From Paenibacillus sp. IHBB 10380 (lineage in GTDB: Bacteria; Bacillota; Bacilli; Paenibacillales; Paenibacillaceae), in contig NZ_CP010976.1 in the NCBI RefSeq assembly GCF_000949425.1, positions 4,340,001 through 4,404,000 of the forward strand: a stretch of 64,000 nucleotides of DNA. Direction: 5' to 3'. Below the pieces are notes generated by a model. That model searched no databases, was not told the DNA's origin, and was given only the letters and a program-made list of their open reading frames with translations. Shown here one piece after another: positions 8,949 through 17,391 of the stretch. The position numbers were made by a program, and so were the translations under genes. Each line of letters begins with the position of its first letter. Positions within the stretch are counted from its first letter, which is position 1.

Positions 8949-10547
8949 TTACTCGACGTTCCAACGATCGTATGCACCCTGATAAATTTCCACGATACGA
9001 TTACCGCCCATCTTTTCAACTTGAGCCTTGTATTTATCCCAATTGGAGAGAGGTTCCTGGCCCGTTACGAATTTCGCTTCCATCTGTTTGACATACGTAT
9101 CTAGATCAGACCGTAAAGTGGAAGTCTCAGACTGCTCCTCATTCGATAAATAAACACTTGGGAAGGGCGCTTTGGCGATCGGAATCAACTTCTCTTCATT
9201 TTCCTTATCAAGCCATAAGTCGAAATCACTTCTTAATCCGTTAGTAAGATCGCTTCGGTTCATGCCTGGAGGGACGACACCATTATTAGGTGTAAGCTTT
9301 CCCTTATATTCATCACGATTACCGCCGCCAGGAACAGGAAGCCATTCTTTCATATGATTCTCTTTGTCAGTATATTTCCAGAGTATGTTTTCAGGTCCTT
9401 GTGCGAACAGAGAAGCACCCTCATAACTGTATTGGTAGTCCACCCAGCGCATAGTTGCTTCTGGAGCCGGATTGCTGCTAGAAATGGCAAAGGTGCCACT
9501 CGTAGAAAGACCAGGATGTTTACCATACACAGGAGAACCCGCGATTTCACTCTCCACCAGTGTCATCATTGGGTTACTGCTGTCCGGCTCGCCACCCAAA
9601 GTGAAGTTAGGAAACCACTCGCTAAACAGTGCAAGTTGGTTGTTTATCCCCTTAGCCTTCTTCTGATCATTTGTCTGCGAGAACGTCTCGTGGTCGAGCA
9701 GGTTATCATTCCACAAACGATTCATGAATGTGAGGTAACCTTTGTATCCTTCTTCCGTATATGGGTAGTGTACTTTGTCTTCCTTATCGACATAAATATC
9801 CTCACTGTACATCCCCCAGAAGCCAAAGAAGTACATGCGTAAATCGTCAAGCTTCACGGATGAGAGCGGAATCTCATCTTGCTTACCATTCCCGTTTGGA
9901 TCCTCTTCCTTAACACGCTTCAGATAGGTGTAAAGTTCTTCCGTCGTCTTAGGTTCTGATACACCAAGGGTTTTTAAGAACTTTCCGTTATACCACATAG
10001 GACCACGGTACCAGACGGCAGACAAGTCGATATTCGGTAACGCATAAATATGACCATCAGGCGTCGTAATTGACTTGCGGATATCCGGATTCTCATCCAG
10101 AATTTTGGTGAGGTTAGGTGCGTAATTTTCAATCAAATCATCGAGCGGAATAAGTACGCCCTGACTTCCATATGTCACTTGTTCCGATTTCCCAATATCC
10201 GCCGCGTAGAATATGTCTGGTAAATCACCGCTGGCAAATACGAGGTTCTTCTTCGTTAAGAAACTTTCAGGTGTCGCATTGTTGTACTCCATCTTGATGC
10301 CTGTTAATTTTTCCATTTCCTGAAGCACAGGCATCTCTTTCCAGTCTTGAATCCCTAAGTCCTGCGACATCATCTTCAAGGTAAGTGGCTTACTAACAAT
10401 CGGGAAACCCTCTTTCTGGACGTCATCAGCCGTCTTGGAAGCACTGACTTCATCTGAAGTCTCATTGGATGAGCCGCAAGCTGATAATAAGGACATGGAC
10501 AGTGTGAGACATAACAAAAGTGCTGATGCTTTACGAATCTTTCTCAT
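8949..10547 (-). CDS. Extracellular solute-binding lipoprotein (LplA-like)
   Basis: A 532-residue substrate-binding protein of a sugar ABC importer. The signal peptide ends in the lipobox LLSAC with C24 as the lipidated residue, followed by a Ser/Asn/Glu-rich linker. The length and the phrase PDIFYAAD near residue 115 are typical of the large LplA-type binding proteins that accept oligosaccharides. Third gene of the lplB-lplC-binding-protein operon, 33 nt after lplC. The ligand is not readable from sequence; the adjacent fucosidase and GH18 suggest a fucosylated or GlcNAc-containing oligosaccharide. Confidence 0.92.
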   Translation of the reverse strand: MRKIRKASALLLCLTLSMSLLSACGSSNETSDEVSASKTADDVQKEGFPIVSKPLTLKMMSQDLGIQDWKEMPVLQEMEKLTGIKMEYNNATPESFLTKKNLVFASGDLPDIFYAADIGKSEQVTYGSQGVLIPLDDLIENYAPNLTKILDENPDIRKSITTPDGHIYALPNIDLSAVWYRGPMWYNGKFLKTLGVSEPKTTEELYTYLKRVKEEDPNGNGKQDEIPLSSVKLDDLRMYFFGFWGMYSEDIYVDKEDKVHYPYTEEGYKGYLTFMNRLWNDNLLDHETFSQTNDQKKAKGINNQLALFSEWFPNFTLGGEPDSSNPMMTLVESEIAGSPVYGKHPGLSTSGTFAISSSNPAPEATMRWVDYQYSYEGASLFAQGPENILWKYTDKENHMKEWLPVPGGGNRDEYKGKLTPNNGVVPPGMNRSDLTNGLRSDFDLWLDKENEEKLIPIAKAPFPSVYLSNEEQSETSTLRSDLDTYVKQMEAKFVTGQEPLSNWDKYKAQVEKMGGNRIVEIYQGAYDRWNVE

Positions 10548-10580
10548 GAAATCATTCTCCCCTTTTTATCATTTATAAGA

Positions 10581-11498
10581 TCAGCCCTTTACGGACCCAA
10601 TCATGACCCCTTGTACAAAGTACCGCTGAAGGAACGGATAGATTGCGATAATTGGCAACGTTGAAACGATGATGACTGCGTATTTAACCAGAGCCGCGAC
10701 TTCTGCCTTGTTGTTAAGTGCCAACGCCGTCGTCGCATCCATAGATCCTCCTGGTTGTGCAGACATTTCTTGCAGAACTAGAATTTGACGCAAGATCAAC
10801 TGCAGTGGGAATTTAGATTCGTCGTTTAAATAAATAAGAGCCGAGAAATAGCTGTTCCAGTTACCTACACCGTAGAACAATCCCATGACTGCAATGATCG
10901 GCATCGACAAAGGTAGAACGATTCTGAAGAACAGTCTCATATTGGTGCATCCGTCGATTTGAGCGGCTTCTTGCAGTTCATTCGGAATTGTAGACTGAAA
11001 GAACGTCCGAGATACAATGATATTCCAGATCGACGCTGCCGAAGGGATCACAATCGCCCACATGGTATCGACCATACCTAGATTTTTAATAAGTAAATAG
11101 CTCGGCACAAGGCCTCCCCCGAAGAACATGGTGACCATAAACATACCCATAAAAAAGTTGCGTCCAACAAAGTCTTTACGACTCAAGGCATATGCTGCTG
11201 GCAACGTGACGATCAGATTGATCATCGTTCCCACCACGGTATAGAGGATGGTATTCATATACCCCGTCCATATACTCGAGTTCTCAAACACTCTTTTATA
11301 ACCATCAAACGTAATGCCTCTTGGCCAAAGCCACATTTCACCGGAACTGACAAGCTTCGGATCACTAATGGAAGCACTAAGCATATACACCAGAGGATAA
11401 GCCACAACAATAAAGGCTAAAAACACATAAATATAGGTACAAATAACAAATACCTTGTCTCGCCCCGTATCTTTAACAGCGGAAATCATTTGATTCAC
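10581..11498 (-). CDS. Carbohydrate ABC transporter permease, LplC/MalG type
   Basis: A 305-residue inner permease subunit with six predicted transmembrane helices. The ATPase-contact loop is QEAAQIDGCTNM...IVLP, matching the EAA motif of MalG-type permeases. GTG at 11498 is given as the start; ATG at 11489 has an equally good ribosome-binding site (GGGTGA). It pairs with the LplB-type subunit 9 nt upstream. No ATPase gene is present in this locus, so a shared MsmX-type ATPase encoded elsewhere is expected, as is known for this transporter family. Confidence 0.93.
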   Translation of the reverse strand: MNQMISAVKDTGRDKVFVICTYIYVFLAFIVVAYPLVYMLSASISDPKLVSSGEMWLWPRGITFDGYKRVFENSSIWTGYMNTILYTVVGTMINLIVTLPAAYALSRKDFVGRNFFMGMFMVTMFFGGGLVPSYLLIKNLGMVDTMWAIVIPSAASIWNIIVSRTFFQSTIPNELQEAAQIDGCTNMRLFFRIVLPLSMPIIAVMGLFYGVGNWNSYFSALIYLNDESKFPLQLILRQILVLQEMSAQPGGSMDATTALALNNKAEVAALVKYAVIIVSTLPIIAIYPFLQRYFVQGVMIGSVKG

Positions 11499-11507
11499 CC
11501 TCTTCCT

Positions 11508-12482
11508 CTACCACAAACTATTCTCATTGGTACGGCGCACGATTTGGTTCACAGCAATTAACAGGAATGCGTTAACAACCGAGTTGAACAAGCCAACCGC
11601 CGTAGAGAAACTGTATTGGGCATCTACTAGTCCCGAACGATATACAAATGTCGAAATGACGTCCGATGCTTCCATGTTCAGTTGGTTTTGCAATAGTAGT
11701 ATTTTCTCAAACCCTACGCCTAACAAACTACCCACACTCAGAATCAATAGAATCGTCATAGTTGGAACGATCATTGGAATGTTGATATATCTGATGCGTT
11801 GAAGTCTCGTAGCTCCATCAATAATAGCTGCTTCATGTTGCTGTGGATCCACGCCGGATAGAGCTGCCAAATAAATAATCGTACCCCAGCCAGCACTCTG
11901 CCAAACGCCTGAGAACACGTACATCGTCTTAAACCATTTGGGATCCGTCAGGAATTGAGGTGCGTTAAATCCAAGCCATTCAATGATGTGAACGACAATA
12001 CCCGATGAGGGAGACAAGAATGTAATGATCATACCACCCATAACGACGACGGAAATAAAGTGAGGTGCATACGTTACCGTCTGAACCGTCTTTTTAAATG
12101 GCCCGTTCCTCACTTCATTAAATGCCAGCGCCAAGATAATCGGAATTGGAAATCCAACGGCCAATTCATACAGGCTAATGCTGAGTGTGTTCCATAGCAA
12201 ATCCCAAAAGTAATACGAGTTGAAAAAGCGAATAAAATGGTCAAAGCCAACCCACGAACTGCCTAGAATACCTTTAGTAGGAACAAAGTTCTTAAATGCA
12301 ATCTGTATACCATACATCGGCCCATAATGGAAAATAAGGAAGTAAAAAAATGCTGGCGCAATGAATATATACAATTCCCAGTTCTGAATTATTTTGTTCC
12401 GTCTCTTCTTCTTTTCGTTCTTCCCCTTCACTTTCGGGATCACGCTACTTGTTATGATACGGGTACTGTTTGTATCCTGCAT
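11508..12482 (-). CDS. Carbohydrate ABC transporter permease, LplB type
   Basis: A 324-residue permease with a basic N-terminus and six predicted helices. The EAA loop is HEAAIIDGATRL...INIP, which docks the ATPase. The start ATG has AGGGGGTGA upstream. First gene of the lplB-lplC-binding-protein uptake operon. A perfect cre sequence lies 68 nt before the start, so catabolite repression by CcpA is likely. Together with LplC it forms the membrane channel for the lipoprotein-delivered sugar. Confidence 0.93.
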   Translation of the reverse strand: MQDTNSTRIITSSVIPKVKGKNEKKKRRNKIIQNWELYIFIAPAFFYFLIFHYGPMYGIQIAFKNFVPTKGILGSSWVGFDHFIRFFNSYYFWDLLWNTLSISLYELAVGFPIPIILALAFNEVRNGPFKKTVQTVTYAPHFISVVVMGGMIITFLSPSSGIVVHIIEWLGFNAPQFLTDPKWFKTMYVFSGVWQSAGWGTIIYLAALSGVDPQQHEAAIIDGATRLQRIRYINIPMIVPTMTILLILSVGSLLGVGFEKILLLQNQLNMEASDVISTFVYRSGLVDAQYSFSTAVGLFNSVVNAFLLIAVNQIVRRTNENSLW

Positions 12483-12549
12483 AGTATCTCACCCCCTCTT
12501 GATTAAGTTAGTGTTTCTCTAGCTGTTATCCACGCTACGATTCAATTGT

Positions 12550-12563
12550 TGGTAGCGCTTACA
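12550..12563 (-). promoter_or_regulatory. CcpA catabolite-responsive element (cre)
   Basis: On the minus strand it reads TGTAAGCGCTACCA, an exact match to the Gram-positive cre consensus TGWAARCGYTWNCA. It precedes the LplB-LplC-binding-protein operon. A weak promoter-like pair (TTTACG, then TATTCT) lies just upstream on the same strand, which would place the site at the start of transcription. Confidence 0.7.
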
Positions 12564-12730
12564 AAAAGAATAGCCGATAGCAGATGAATTCGTAAATATG
12601 TCATTTTGGTTCATTCCAAAAACCGCATACTAACAGGCATAACACGATAAATGATGGTTGTACCCGACCTAGATAACATGTGTAATTCTTGATCAAAATC
12701 CTCTGTTTATGACTCTGCGCAAATTCGACC

Positions 12731-13126
12731 AACCTCATCCGTAGATACCTACACATACTTAGCAATTCCATATTTCTTGGAAGCATCGAGCAACACTTGA
12801 GTACCGAGGACATTAGTCTTAACAAAAGCTTCCGGATTCAGAATACTCCTATCCACATGAGACTCTGCTGCAAAGTTAACGACTACATTGATTCCTTGCT
12901 GGAACAGCTGATCTATCGCCCTAGCATCTGTAATATTTAATTTTGCAAAAGAGTAATACGGGTGATTCTCGATCATTTGAAGTTTCTCCAAATTACCCGC
13001 ATATGTTAAAGCATCTATATTTACGATCTGATATTCAGGATGCTCCTTAAGCATATATATCACGAAATTACTACCTATAAAACCGGCACCACCGGTAACA
13101 AGAAGTTTCACAAACAGTTTCGCCAT
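12731..13126 (-). pseudogene. Truncated dTDP-glucose 4,6-dehydratase (rfbB) remnant
   Basis: The first 125 or so codons of an RfbB-type short-chain dehydrogenase are intact, from ATG at 13126 with ribosome-binding site GGAGAAGA. The NAD-binding GGAGFIGSN and the segment SHVDRSILNPEAFVKTN are present. At the position where the family reads KFVQVSTDEVYG, this copy reads KYV-amber-VSTDEV (TAG at 12749-12751); after STDEV the similarity stops. About two thirds of the usual 330-350 residues, including the Tyr-x3-Lys catalytic pair, are missing. It is therefore both nonsense-mutated and 3'-deleted. The enzyme makes dTDP-4-keto-6-deoxyglucose for rhamnose-type sugars; a functional copy must be elsewhere if needed. 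Confidence 0.88.
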
Positions 13127-13334
13127 CTCTTCTCCAAAGATATTACTTCCATTTAACTCATTACGTTCAATGTATGCATCATTACAGCAGTAATTTCTAA
13201 TTCTCCGCGCTTTGATGATTTTGGTGTTTTTTGTTGATATCAATACCATAAGATCAAGCTTATCTGGATCGCCTTGTAGATTTGTAATAGATAATTGACT
13301 TACTACGAATCTAACAACGATTATTTCAACATAA

Positions 13335-13530
13335 CAAAAAGCTTGATCCATCCCCAAACGTAGAATGAATCAACCTTTATTAGCATATAAGCTATGCCTG
13401 CATTATTATTATTTCACTAACTGCCCTCGCGTTATACCAAGCTGATTCGTTGCCTTAAGTAGCACAGCATCCGGCTGTAATCGCAAAATGTTGTTGTGGT
13501 ATCCATTCTCTCCTGAGCCACTTCTGGAAA
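13335..13530 (-). pseudogene. Decayed partial copy of the adjacent U32 gene 3' end
   Basis: This stretch repeats pieces of the intact U32 gene at 14727-17243. Bases 13335-13457 match 14652-14775: terminator hairpin, spacer and the last codons TNQLGITRGQLVK-stop, with scattered substitutions. It is joined in frame to NNILRLQPDAVL, which in the intact gene lies about 570 nt further upstream (near 15355-15400). The copy thus carries an internal deletion and has no start or upstream coding part. Substitutions throughout, including in the terminator stem, indicate an old duplication. Confidence 0.88.
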
Positions 13531-13659
13531 GTAGACTTTTAATTCTAATCCAGAACTACTAAAGCAGCTACCCTCTGTGAATAGGGGTTTAGCCGTTACT
13601 ATAGAATGAACAACGACGACCACACTCCGGGTCGTCGCTTTACGATAAAATAGCTATGA

Positions 13660-14538
13660 CTATGAATGCTCAATCTGATGAATCGTTTGCTTCATATACT
13701 GCAAAAGGCCTTCTCTTAGCTCCTGATGTTGCAGTGCATAGTGGATCGTCGTCTCAATAAAGCCTAACTTCTCCCCTACATCATGTCTTTGCCCATCGAA
13801 GTTGTAGGCGAGTATTCTCTCTAACTCGCCCAGTCTAGCAATAGCATCTGTCAGCTGAATTTCACCATTCACGCCAGCGTTTTGTTCACCGAGTAGATCA
13901 AAAATATGTGGCGTTAAAATGTAACGTCCCATTATAGCCAGATTGGATGGGGACTTTTCCTGTTTCGGTTTCTCCACCCATCGATTAGCCTGGTATACCC
14001 TTTCTTCTATTAACGAAGCATCCACAATTCCATACCTAGATACTTCGTTCCACGGGACAGGCTGCACACCTACAACGGAGGATTGGTACTGCTCATACAC
14101 ATTCATCATTTGCTTTAGACATGGAACTTCCGATTCCACTATGTCGTCTCCCAGCAGGACAGCAAAAGGCTCATTACCAATAAACTTGCGGGCACACCAG
14201 ATGGCATGTCCTAATCCTTTCGGTTCCTTCTGGCGGATATAGTGAATGTCAGCCATTTCTGATGACTTGCGAACTTCACTAAGTAGGTCCCACTTCTCCT
14301 TTGATTCTAGATTGTGCTCCAATTCAAAGGAATAGTCAAAATGATCCTCGATTGCCCGTTTTCCTTTCCCAGTGACGATAATAATGTCTTCAATTCCTGA
14401 GGCAACCGCTTCCTCTACAATATATTGAATGGTGGGCTTGTCCACGATCGGTAGCATTTCCTTGGGCATAGCTTTTGTAGCAGGTAAGAAGCGAGTTCCT
14501 AAGCCCGCGGCAGGGATGATTGCTTTACGGATTTTCAT
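13660..14538 (-). CDS. galU: UTP-glucose-1-phosphate uridylyltransferase
   Basis: Makes UDP-glucose from UTP and glucose 1-phosphate for wall polymers, glycolipids and exopolysaccharide. The 292 residues start [21 protein letters not shown], the nucleotide-binding loop of GalU/GtaB, followed by [11 protein letters not shown]; the WVEKP and [10 protein letters not shown] motifs follow. The ATG is preceded by AAGGAGG. The gene lies between the rfbB/U32 remnants and the intact U32 gene, so it may have arrived or been duplicated with that rearrangement. A second galU elsewhere is plausible and would need a genome check. Confidence 0.94.
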   Translation of the reverse strand: MKIRKAIIPAAGLGTRFLPATKAMPKEMLPIVDKPTIQYIVEEAVASGIEDIIIVTGKGKRAIEDHFDYSFELEHNLESKEKWDLLSEVRKSSEMADIHYIRQKEPKGLGHAIWCARKFIGNEPFAVLLGDDIVESEVPCLKQMMNVYEQYQSSVVGVQPVPWNEVSRYGIVDASLIEERVYQANRWVEKPKQEKSPSNLAIMGRYILTPHIFDLLGEQNAGVNGEIQLTDAIARLGELERILAYNFDGQRHDVGEKLGFIETTIHYALQHQELREGLLQYMKQTIHQIEHS

Positions 14539-14651
14539 GAGAAACCTCCTTCATATCTGTAAGTAGAACTCTTCTATGCAATATAACACAAGTAATACAC
14601 TGCAATATACTCCCATATTTCTATCCCTAATTAAAATTTACTCTCATTATA

Positions 14652-14698
14652 ACAAAAAAGATTGATCCATCCCATACGTAGGATGAATCAATCTTTAT
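14652..14698 (-). terminator. Terminator of the U32 gene
   Basis: On the minus strand, AAGATTGATTCATCC and GGGATGGATCAATCTT form a stem followed by TTTTTTG. A degenerate copy occurs at 13338-13380 in the duplicated remnant. Confidence 0.85.
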
Positions 14699-14726
14699 TA
14701 GCACATAAGCTATGCCTGCATTATTA

Positions 14727-17243
14727 TCATTTCACTAACTGTCCACGCGTTACACCAAGCTGATTCGTTGCCTTCAGTGTCCGCCATACTTGCGTACCAC
14801 TAATCTCTCCAAGCATTGCACGTTTGTAAAGATCAATGACTTCATGCACCTGCTCAGGGGTTTCTTCAAGGAATTCGATACGGTACTTGGATACACCAAG
14901 CTCCATGAAGTTAGTCAAGTATTCGGCACCAGACTGCTCAACTGCATTATAAACAGTGTTGCGGCAGCCTTCGTCTACACGAACGGGATGGGACATCCCA
15001 ATACGGTCTTGTAAGGAAACACGGTGTTCCTCACACGGACGCCCACAGTTCGTGAAATCCGTACCTTCACTAAGGAACGTACAATATACGCAGTGTTCTG
15101 TATGAAACATCGGCATATGCTGATGGATAACGATCTCCATCTTAGATGTGTTAGCACGACCCAGCATATCTACCATCTGTTGAATGTTCAGGTCATAGGA
15201 TGGAGTGATCATATCACATCCGGATTCAATGAACAGATCTGCAGTCTTATGGTTAGCAATGTTCAATGAGAAATCACCAATGATCTCTGGATGGTAAGCA
15301 TCTGGTTGTTCTTGACGATGGCGCAAATAGAAGTATAGTGCCCCCGTATTACGAACTAGTACAGCATCTGGCTGTAATCGTAAAATGTTGTTATGGTATC
15401 CATTCTCCCCTGGCATATGAATACGCGGTGTTGCCAACGCAATTTTTGCACCAGCGGCACGAACAGCTTCTACCGCTGCCGGGAACTGCTTAATGAACTC
15501 AAAGTCAGCATAGATCATTCCTACGCCTGCTTCGAGAGCAGCCTGTACTTGTGGCAGACTGCGGCACAGAGCGGTAAGCTCCGCTTCGCCGCGCTGAACT
15601 GGCTGCGATGCGCTTCTCGTAGCATCGCTGTAAACCGAAACCGCACGCTTCACGTATACCGGCGGCTTCGGACGCTCGCCGGCAAGTTGCTCCACCGCAC
15701 GGCGGCGGATACTGTTCAGCTCGCGCATAGGGACAATGACGTCCCCTTGTAGCTGGACGTCAAGCTGCTCAAGCTGGAACACAGTTCCGCCTAGGCGTCC
15801 GAATTGCTCTTCCAGCAGAGCATAATCCATCGGCCGCTTCTGGGCAGCTTCAAGCTCCATCTCCGAATCTACACGAACGGTCGTCCCCTTCTGTACATCG
15901 GTCCACCATGTCGTAAGTAAACCACCGATATGGCCTACAGCTTTCACATGAACTGGGAATACCCGGTAAGGCTTCTCTGTCTCATAGGTTTGGCGAAGTC
16001 GTCTATCCAGTGCAGGATCATTCGTCTTCCAGACGCGGTCACCAATGTTTAGTCTTTGCAGATTGACATCATTACGCCCTGGAATAATATCAATGATCCA
16101 GCCCTCACCCGCTTCACCTTCCAGCTTCACGCCTTTACGACGGATATCGTAGACGCGACCGCCTTCTTCCTTCTGCGTTGGATCTCCAGCGTCGAACACA
16201 ATGCCGTCACCCTTCTTCAATGGCGCATCTATACGGCAGACTACGCCATCACGTAGGATCTGCTCTACTCGACCTAGATATACCCCGCGACTTTTCGGGA
16301 ATGTCCCATCTACAAGTTTCTTATTGTTCGTACCATCAAGAAAACCATGTGTAAGACCACGAGAGAAACTTTGCTCAAGCTCTCTTATTTCTTCCTTACT
16401 TGGGGCTGTAGAATCACCTTCGAAGTATCGATCAATCGCCTTGCGATACTTGCTAACTACATTCGCAACATATTCAGGAGTCTTTAAACGTCCTTCAATT
16501 TTGAAAGAGATCACACCCGCTTCAATCAACTCCGGCATAATATCAATAGCTGCTAAATCCTTCGGAGATAGTAAATAAGTCACATCCCCCATAGGCTTCT
16601 GCACACCATCAACCATCAGGTCATAAGGCAAACGACAAGCCTGTGCACATTCCCCACGGTTCGCAGAACGTCCGCCCCATACTTCCGAAGTTAAACATTG
16701 TCCCGAGTAAGAGACACACAGTGCTCCGTGAACAAATACTTCCATAGGGAGTCTTGCTTGATCCCCAATTTTCTTAATCTGCTTCAGGTTGTTCTCACGA
16801 CCAAGCACTACCCGTTCAAAATCCCAAGGCTTCGTGAACTCCACCGCTTCTGGTGAAGTAATCGTCATCTGTGTTGAGCCGTGGATTGGGAAATCCGGTG
16901 AAATTTCACGCACCATTTTGACAAGCCCCAAATCCTGTACGATTATGGCATCTACTCCAGCATCGATACACGCCTCAACCAGTTCTTTCGCATCGCTTAA
17001 TTCATTCTCAAACACAAGAATGTTGAACGTTAAGAAACCCTCAACACCATAACTATGCAGAAACGCCATAATCTCAGGCAGTTCATCCATTCGGAAATTG
17101 TTCGCACGTGCACGAGCGTTAAACTTTTCCACACCGAAGAAGATAGCATCCGCACCATTCGCCACCGCTGCACGCATACAGTCCCAATCTCCGGCTGGCG
17201 CTAGTAGTTCAACGTCTCCTCTTTGTATTCCTTGATTCTTCAT
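14727..17243 (-). CDS. U32 family protein, RlhA-like (rRNA/tRNA hydroxylation type)
   Basis: 838 residues with the N-terminal U32 barrel (VELLAPAGDWD) and the family signature EVFVHGALCVSYSGQC. C176, C183, C199 and C203 form the expected iron-sulfur cluster set. A central DUF3656-like beta region follows, then a C-terminal second U32-like part with a further Cys cluster (HCVYCTFL...NCGRPC). Classed historically as collagenase-like peptidases, E. coli relatives with this layout (RlhA) hydroxylate cytidine in 23S rRNA, and shorter TrhP-type members act on tRNA. RlhA is about 650 residues, so this longer form may differ. RNA modification is therefore likelier than proteolysis. Single gene with ribosome-binding site GGGAGG and its own terminator. 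Confidence 0.85.
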   Translation of the reverse strand: MKNQGIQRGDVELLAPAGDWDCMRAAVANGADAIFFGVEKFNARARANNFRMDELPEIMAFLHSYGVEGFLTFNILVFENELSDAKELVEACIDAGVDAIIVQDLGLVKMVREISPDFPIHGSTQMTITSPEAVEFTKPWDFERVVLGRENNLKQIKKIGDQARLPMEVFVHGALCVSYSGQCLTSEVWGGRSANRGECAQACRLPYDLMVDGVQKPMGDVTYLLSPKDLAAIDIMPELIEAGVISFKIEGRLKTPEYVANVVSKYRKAIDRYFEGDSTAPSKEEIRELEQSFSRGLTHGFLDGTNNKKLVDGTFPKSRGVYLGRVEQILRDGVVCRIDAPLKKGDGIVFDAGDPTQKEEGGRVYDIRRKGVKLEGEAGEGWIIDIIPGRNDVNLQRLNIGDRVWKTNDPALDRRLRQTYETEKPYRVFPVHVKAVGHIGGLLTTWWTDVQKGTTVRVDSEMELEAAQKRPMDYALLEEQFGRLGGTVFQLEQLDVQLQGDVIVPMRELNSIRRRAVEQLAGERPKPPVYVKRAVSVYSDATRSASQPVQRGEAELTALCRSLPQVQAALEAGVGMIYADFEFIKQFPAAVEAVRAAGAKIALATPRIHMPGENGYHNNILRLQPDAVLVRNTGALYFYLRHRQEQPDAYHPEIIGDFSLNIANHKTADLFIESGCDMITPSYDLNIQQMVDMLGRANTSKMEIVIHQHMPMFHTEHCVYCTFLSEGTDFTNCGRPCEEHRVSLQDRIGMSHPVRVDEGCRNTVYNAVEQSGAEYLTNFMELGVSKYRIEFLEETPEQVHEVIDLYKRAMLGEISGTQVWRTLKATNQLGVTRGQLVK

Positions 17244-17358
17244 CTATATCCTCCCAAACCATCCCTTAGGACAGTGGACTTTAATCCATTCGATCTATTG
17301 TAGCAAATATCGCACCAAGCTTCTACCTTTCCCAATCATTTCAACTCTCTGAACAACA

Positions 17359-17386
17359 ACAAAGAGCAGCCCCTTAGGACTGCCCC
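17359..17386 (-). terminator. Probable terminator of the htrA-stalk operon
   Basis: Minus strand: GGGCAGTCC and GGGGCTGCTC form an imperfect GC-rich stem followed by TTTGTTGTTG. It lies just past the stop at 17392. The pairing is less clean than the other terminators here. Confidence 0.55.
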
Positions 17387-17391
17387 ACATG

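Noticed and set aside
12601..12825. 74-residue minus-strand frame at the end of the rfbB remnant
   Set aside because: It is an out-of-frame reading of the degenerate rfbB; no family resemblance and no start signal.
13432..13623. 63-residue minus-strand reading frame over the U32 remnant
   Set aside because: It is read in a different frame from the recognisable U32 codons (NNILRLQPDAVL, TNQLGITRGQLVK) and has no ribosome-binding site.
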